DNA from: Takakia lepidozioides
Lineage: Eukaryota > Streptophyta > Takakiopsida > Takakiales > Takakiaceae
Length of the DNA: 64,000 bases
NCBI GenBank assembly: GCA_030704615.1
Contig: CM060733.1
Span: forward strand, 26,782,001 to 26,846,000
Reading direction: 5' to 3'
Positions 58,199-64,000 of this stretch are shown piece after piece (position 1 is the first letter of the stretch; each line of letters opens with the position of its first letter). The notes under the pieces are model-generated. The model had not been told where the DNA came from and ran no database searches. It saw only the letters and a program-made list of their open reading frames with translations. The position numbers and the translations under genes are program-made.

Positions 58199-58981
58199 CA
58201 GTACTTACCTAGCTTATTAGGCACTTCCGCACCTAATAATTAATAAAAATAGAATATTATTAGGCAGATTCGTTTTTATCATTTAGGCACCTCAACTAGG
58301 TAATTTCCAAATATTAGGCATGTATTTCAGTCGACCCTGGATAATGATGAACAATTATTTTTGACCTCCCTCAAAAACTATGGTTGAGGTTATTTTATTT
58401 AAAAAACACATAATGTTGGTTGTATGAGTCTTGGGTGGCCAACAGAAGATGATTTTGTCAAGTTGGAGATTTTGTGGAATTTTACGAGCATTGAAGATGT
58501 CTTTCAAGGTGAGGCCATGAGAGCCAATTTTACATTTTCTTTGTTTTCAAACCCAAACACCCAAGTGGAAAGAGATCTTGCCATGGAGGATGTTCCTGAT
58601 GTCTACCTTGATGGAAGTGTCATTGAGAGCATTAGCTGATGTCTTGCAAACATGCATATCGAGGATCGTGATGTTCCCGACCTTAACTTTCTCTCAGAAT
58701 CAAAAGATTCACATGAGGTAGGCGATGAGACTTATGAAGATGTTGCAGGGCACTTTGAAAGTTGTATGGACATGAAAATCTAAATTGTAGGCATTTTTGC
58801 CATTTTTTGGACTTAAAATAAAATAATTTAGGCATTTTTTTTGGACATTTTGGATTTTTGAGCAATTAGGCACTTCTCAGGAGTTTTTCCAGGTTTTAGG
58901 CACATTTTCCAAAAATGTTCTAAATATAGTTAGGCACCTGATTTTGAATTAATTATTGCCTAATAAGCTAGGTAAGTACAG
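58199..58981. mobile_element. pogo/Tigger-like non-autonomous TIR element, TA-flanked
   Basis: The left terminus is CAGTACTTACCTAGCTTATT and the right terminus, reverse-complemented, is CTGTACTTACCTAGCTTATT. They are identical for ~25 bp except one base. TA stands on both outer sides (58197-58198 and 58982-58983). CAG-type ends with a TA duplication fit Tc1/mariner-pogo elements. Subterminal TTAGGCAC words repeat in both halves. A 71-codon frame inside (58424-58639, plus) has a VPDVYLDGSVIESI segment that may be a transposase shard, unconfirmed. Confidence 0.68.
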
Positions 58982-58983
58982 TA

Positions 58984-59387
58984 GATCCTCTCAAATCACA
59001 GAGACCAAGGGCACTCACAAACAAGAATTTACTCGTCACAAATCAGGAAAAGCCAAACATACACAAGGAAGATACTATGAGCAACAATAGAGGGGGGACA
59101 ACATTGTACTGTCAACAGAGCCCAACAAAGGCAATCATGATTGAGAAGATGAGTCACTTTCAAGCGGGGGGAGACAGATGCACCTCCTTTACTTCAGCCT
59201 CCAGCTTGTCCCAGTCCCTCGCTATCATTTTACTGGATGTCGGGTACTTGGTGGCCTTGCTCTCCACAGGTTCTGTGATATTGGTGCACCATCTTCAATG
59301 TGAGGAATGCAATAGAGATCCTTGCTACTTTAATTCGAGGAATAAGAGCCACAGAGTGAACTGGCGATAGCAGACAGAGAAGGGGAA
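58984..59387. other. Unassigned DNA right of the pogo-like element
   Basis: Sequence right after the border (GTAGATCCTCTCAAATCACAG from 58981, in part) itself resembles a pogo-type terminus, so two related elements could abut. No gene is seen. Confidence 0.35.
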
Positions 59388-61560
59388 TTAACCTTTTGGC
59401 ACAGCCAAGGGTTGCAAAAATACAAGCTCCTTGAGGTCAAACTCAAGCTGCTTCCAGTGGATGCTCTCTACCTTGGCAAACTTTATCTCCACTTTGGTAC
59501 TCAACAAAGTATGTCTGCATTGTGGTGGAATCACCTGCACAATTTGGTCCAGGATAACATGTTCAGCGTCATCACCATCATCTGAAGCGGCAAACATCTC
59601 TCTCTCTAGTGGTTCTTTCCAAAATCGACCTGGAGATTCTCTGCTTTGATGCCCTTACCAAATATCCAGACCACCACGTGACTTGCAATCTGATACCATT
59701 CATGCCTACCAGACCACAGATAGCAAAGCCAAGTTGATCAACATAGATCCGAACTGAACAACAACAAACAAGAGCTCCTCAAAACATGAATTATGCAAGG
59801 CTCTGCAGTTTATTCCTTCAATATGACAAGCAGCATGTCCTAGCACAGCATTGGCTGCGATCCTAAATTGGCATGGCTAGCTAGACCACCATTTGATCAA
59901 AGGGAAGGAGGCTGGACTCCACACATGCATCAAGAAACTTCTCAAACTAAATGGTGACTATATTCTGCATATTCAGAAACCCAGACCAGAGTTGCTTACT
60001 AACTGCCAATGGAAGGCACAATGAGTTGAAGGACTTGGTCTGTAGAAAAATAGACACTTTCCATTCCTAGGTATCAATATGAAAACAAATGCCGAAGAGC
60101 TTTGTTGGAAGCAAAGAGACGATAATTATACTTGAATTTGGGTGGGCCATGGGGCAACAGTAGCCAGCTCCACAGACTCATGCTCAACTACCACCGGGGG
60201 CATCTCTGCAACAGTTTCCATCTGTGCTTGCACCTGACTGGTATCTGGGGCTGACACCGCTCCTGCATCTTTCCCAACCACATTGTCTTCCTCTGCAAGC
60301 CAATACAGCACACAAATGGCCTAATTCCCTACATTTGTCCAACAAAACCATGTGGACCATGATAGCTCATGATATCCCTTGACCACTATGTTGCGGTACA
60401 ACGTCGCAAATTTGGTAGCCCTTCAGGGACTACTCCAAAAGCACATGTAGATCACCAAGGCTCAGGTGTCCCATTGGGACGCTGGCTCACATGTATATTC
60501 CCCGAGAGAAAGTTTCATTGATGTCAAGTGCTTACACAGAAGCCTGTATTATTGGGTTGGAGCTTAGATCCAGCCAAGAATGCCACCTTTGCAGTCTGGT
60601 ACTCCTCCAATCAGAAGCAAGCAATGTTGTCCCCGACATAGCACCACAACACAAATTCCTTTCTATTCAATTCCCAATGGAAGATGATCTCACACAATCT
60701 CCATGCATTTGAAAGCCATATGAAAGATCCTAGGACCAAACATTCATAGGCCATATGAAAGCTTCTTGCAAGGCTACCAATCAGAAGCAATTACCCACAA
60801 ACAATTTGAGCTACAAAGAGAACCTGGGAGGGGAAAGATCTTCCCTCATAAAAGGGTTTCTAAACCTGTGCACATACATTGGGTACTTACCCAATATGTC
60901 AATCCCAGCATAGTTACTACATTTGAGTTGGCACTTGTATTAGGCTTGCACGGGATAAGACAACCTAAAATGCATCAGATTACTTTTCTGGCCCTTCCAA
61001 GTTTACTAACACCATTTTCACTAACCCTAAACCCAAGGAATGTACTCATAAGACATTGTTTGTCGTAGTCCTAAACCCAGAGAGAGAGAGAGTTCCAAAG
61101 CTATATGATTACTTCCGCAATTACATCGTTTAAAGCGTCTGGAGTATCAGCGGACACAAGGTTCCTGGAAATATAGCATCAAATCAGAAGAGGCATTAAC
61201 GGAATCCATCTTTACCCTTTCCGCAGATATCCCTTGGGAAGATTCGGATTCAACTCAATTGCTTTGTTCGCATCTGCCACCGCATCTGTTCCCCAGACCA
61301 TGTTTCATCTATCAAGCTCATTCACGACCTTTCATTCACTAACTGGCGCTAGTTGCAGATTTATCACGAGAAATTCACACAGCAGAAGACTGTGACAAAA
61401 AGTCTTTCATTAAAACATCATATCTGTACCAGAAGCATTATTCCTCATCATAGTCCTCATCCACAAAGGCCGCATGGCCCTTCTTCTCCAACTCTTCCGC
61501 GATGCTTTCTCTCTCCCTCCTCTCTCTCTCTGCGCAATCTCGAATAGCAACGGCGACCCT
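59388..61560 (-). pseudogene. SGT1-like co-chaperone gene, incomplete
   Basis: Pieces in correct order on the minus strand: an N-terminal helix (EELEKKGHAAFVDEDYDE, about 61510-61450), a TPR helix (DAVADANKAIELNPNLPKGY, then LRKG, about 61300-61213), an acidic linker (60311-60126, VSAPDTSQVQAQMETVAEMP) and a CS-domain end (IPPQCRHTLLSTKVEIKFAK, then HWKQLEFDLKE, 59597-59388). This is the TPR-linker-CS order of plant SGT1, which works with HSP90 and RAR1 in immunity and with SCF ligases. Missing: an ATG in frame with the first piece, the rest of the TPR domain, the CS start and the whole SGS domain (the frame stops after PLAVPKG). I read it as a degenerate or badly rearranged copy. Confidence 0.65.
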
Positions 61561-64000
61561 TCTCGTTAAAGGCAGGTGTGGTGTAGTCTGCCACTTTATG
61601 AATTAGGCCTAATTGGCCACCCAGGGTGCCGACTCGGCAGGCAGAATCGGCAGGGACGGCCGATTCTGCACCCCGAATGGCAGCAATTACCTCCTATCAG
61701 ATTGCGCCAGGTAGCCGCGAGAATACGCCCCACCCTGCTTTTAACGCTAACCGGCCTCGCCCACTGCCGCTTACAGGGCAGAATCGGCCCTACCCGGGCC
61801 GTTCTCTAGTACGTTTCCATCCATCGACGAAACACATATTTGTCGTTGCAATTCTCCGATGGAATATGTACTAATCGTTGCTGACGGCCGACAGAACAAA
61901 CAGTCGTTGCTTCCAACAGTCGATTACAATGAACACTCATTCATTCATTTCGATGAATACTGTTGGGTTTATTTATTTGAAATTGAAATACACAATATTT
62001 GTTTGTAAGTGCAGAAGTGCAGGGGTTCAAAGCTGGGGACTCAAATTTTGTCATGGAGGCTAATTTCAAAGTTGGAGAGAAGGTCGGGCATGCAAAGGAG
62101 GAGGCTGCGAAAGTCGAGGTAGGCGAGGCCAAAGCTTTGGGGATCCGCTTCGTTGGTCACATGCGACCACGCCGTCGAGTTGCAGCACGTCCAAGCCCTT
62201 GCAGGATGCGACGCGGTGGAGAGTGTGGATCGAGGGTCGGTTTATGCATGTTGGAGTTCAAGGTTGGGGCCAGTGGACATTACGCGTAAGATCCCCCGGC
62301 CCGCGTAATATCCCCCGCTTACTGTTGACGTGACATTTCGCCAGGTAAGCTCCCTGAAAATACAAAGAGGAAAAACCCGTTCGTTTTTACGATTTCGTAA
62401 TAAGCCTCACTTGGGGCACTTCTTTATGCAGGAGAAGGGCCCGCATGTCCGGCCTTCCGCCATTTTCGGGACCTGGCCAGGTCCCGTCCCCGTTTACGAC
62501 CCTCGAATGGCGGAGGGCCTGAGTTATTCATGGCCACACCGAACAGGCCATTGAGGGTATTATCTATTTGTGCCCACACCGAACTTACTAATAATCCTTA
62601 ACACCTTAAACCATCTACAATAGCCTTGAGACTTCACATATACATAGATTGGTTCTCATAGTAGAAGGTCAATGCTAGATTTACAGCAGAACTAATCGTC
62701 ATCCCACCCTTCTTGGCTGTTTGGCTATTGCTCTCTCATGTCCTTCATTTGCTCTACCAAAAGTCTACTTTGTGTTGGTTTTCGAGTAATAAGGGTAGCC
62801 CCTTGCTGACTCCATGATCACTGTCAATTACCTCAAGGAATCGCTCCTCCATGTCACTCACATTTTAGTACTAACATAAGAGTGTCCAATTGGTCGTGTT
62901 AGTGTAGTATAGTGAGGGTAGTATGTTAATACCTAGGCTTGGGCTTCGTTTAATTGGTCTTGGACGCACTAACATGATGATTAATATTTAAGGATGATGG
63001 CTTTTAAGTTGGATGAAAAGAAGCATGTATCATTACCAACCACTATGGACATGGATGATGCAAGATGAAATGCCATTAATATTTGACCTCAAGTGTGGAT
63101 AGGTTGGGTCATAATGAATTGTATAAGGGTATTTTGAATCTTATGTACTTATTTATTAAGATTTGACTACACACTTGGATGACCTGTTCTAATTGACATC
63201 TCTTTATGGACTACCAACTAACTATAGTCCGTCTAATATTTTGAAACAAAGTGTCTTGAAAACAGATACTTGTAAATACCATCCGATGAATATATCTTTT
63301 TTGATGAGGCTATATGAAATGAGGAATGTGTGGCAATGTATTGTTGGGAAGCATATGATATGCATGGTTGCACCCTTTGTGCCATAGTTCATTTTGGGTG
63401 AGTAAACTCTTGAGGTGGACGTTTATTGGGCGACACTTCAAGAACTTTTTCCATCATGTAAATGACTATGTTTCCCAAGTATGGTGTAGTTTTGGGGGCA
63501 AGATTAGTTCCCTCAGCATCCAAGTTATGGTGAGTTCCATTTTTAGAGGTTGTGCGCTTCTAATTCTACATGACCGCATATTTTCACCAATTGCATGCAC
63601 AAACCAATCATAAGCTCCCTACAAAAGTAACAAGCCTCAAATGGCCATGGTCTCTATGCTTGGGCAAAACATAAGGGGGAGGCGAGACTATGCTATGGCC
63701 TCGCGAAAAAACTCCGTTGCCCCTTTGTGAAGGAACGGATTTTGGGCCCGCTGATCATTGCTAGCCACATCAACGACTAAGGCCGGTCCAAAAACAAATC
63801 CTTGGTCCCGACCAGTGTTGGATGGGCATTACTTTTTCTAATACAAGTTGGGTCATGATGTTTATTTTTTCTTAAATTTTCAATACAAGCCAATTCCATA
63901 GTATTAGAATGTTCATAAACTTTAACCCTTAAGTTCCCAAGCCCTTTTTTGATTTTTTACCAATTTTGGGTACCCAGCTGCAGTAAATTGCCCCTAGAAA
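61561..64000. other. Terminal stretch, no gene recognised
   Basis: It includes a perfect hairpin (61641-61669) and a GC-rich segment (61620-61810, 62130-62260). An open frame at 61999-62289 (Lys/Glu- then Arg-rich) matches no family. The last kilobase is AT-rich and without coding signal. Confidence 0.45.
61641..61669. repeat. Perfect 11-bp hairpin in GC-rich segment
   Basis: GCAGAATCGGC (61641-61651) and GCCGATTCTGC (61659-61669) are exact inverse copies with a 7-base loop. A further GCAGAATCGGCC lies about 120 bp downstream. Confidence 0.8.

Noticed and set aside
61999-62289. Open frame of 96 codons, Lys/Glu- then Arg-rich
   Set aside because: No similarity recognised; GC-rich local composition explains the openness.

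Overview
The window looks like nuclear DNA of a land plant. Evidence: spliced genes with long GT-AG introns, plant-type gene families (kinesin-light-chain-related TPR protein, organellar MnmA, aldo/keto reductase, SGT1, GH31), and many DYW-class pentatricopeptide repeat (PPR) copies. Nearly identical, heavily duplicated PPR-DYW sequences suggest a seedless plant (fern, lycophyte or bryophyte); this is inference. Only two host genes read through cleanly over their full length: the KLC-related gene (1915-5983, minus, 5 exons) and the MnmA-type tRNA 2-thiouridylase (40209-43443, minus, 7 exons). The rest is mostly transposons and decayed gene copies.

Layout. 1-1900: intergenic with small tandem repeats. 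1915-6000: KLCR gene. 7561-8402: 842-bp TTAA-flanked inverted-repeat element (piggyBac-like MITE). 9032-9660: LINE 3' remnant. 10381-17468: 7.1-kb Mutator-type element with ~300-bp terminal inverted repeats and a perfect 9-bp target duplication, carrying two broken PPR genes that converge tail to tail. 17937-18897: Ty1/copia 3' remnant and likely LTR. 19090-19240: PPR fragment. 19593-22308: aldo/keto reductase with two frame breaks. 22788-39235: a 16.4-kb Mutator-like transposon. 40209-43443: MnmA. 45700-49250: third broken PPR gene. 49400-52090: unrecognised exons. 52281-53701: long inverted-repeat element with a tRNA-derived SINE in one arm only. 53782-54600: LINE reverse-transcriptase remnant, abutting a GH31 alpha-glucosidase pseudogene (54725-55918). 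58199-58981: pogo-like MITE. 59388-61560: degenerate SGT1-like gene. 61600-64000: no gene recognised.

The most unusual object is the 16.4-kb element. Its two ~2.3-kb ends are mirror-image arrays of a GGGTTACA/TGTAACCC word arranged in higher-order units. The same word fills its spacers and several introns, including one that splits the transposase DDE domain, and a one-base variant is translated into an acidic G-D-T-E repeat upstream of an Ulp1-like protease. The element encodes a MuDR-like DDE transposase with a SWIM finger (+), a C48/Ulp1-like cysteine protease (-) and a CxxC...H...C zinc-finger protein (-). A plausible reading is a self-contained transposition module whose DNA-binding sites have been amplified throughout its non-coding DNA; the binding role is inference.

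Several genes here carry single-base frame breaks. Some may be assembly errors in homopolymers, so 'pseudogene' calls resting on one indel are made cautiously.
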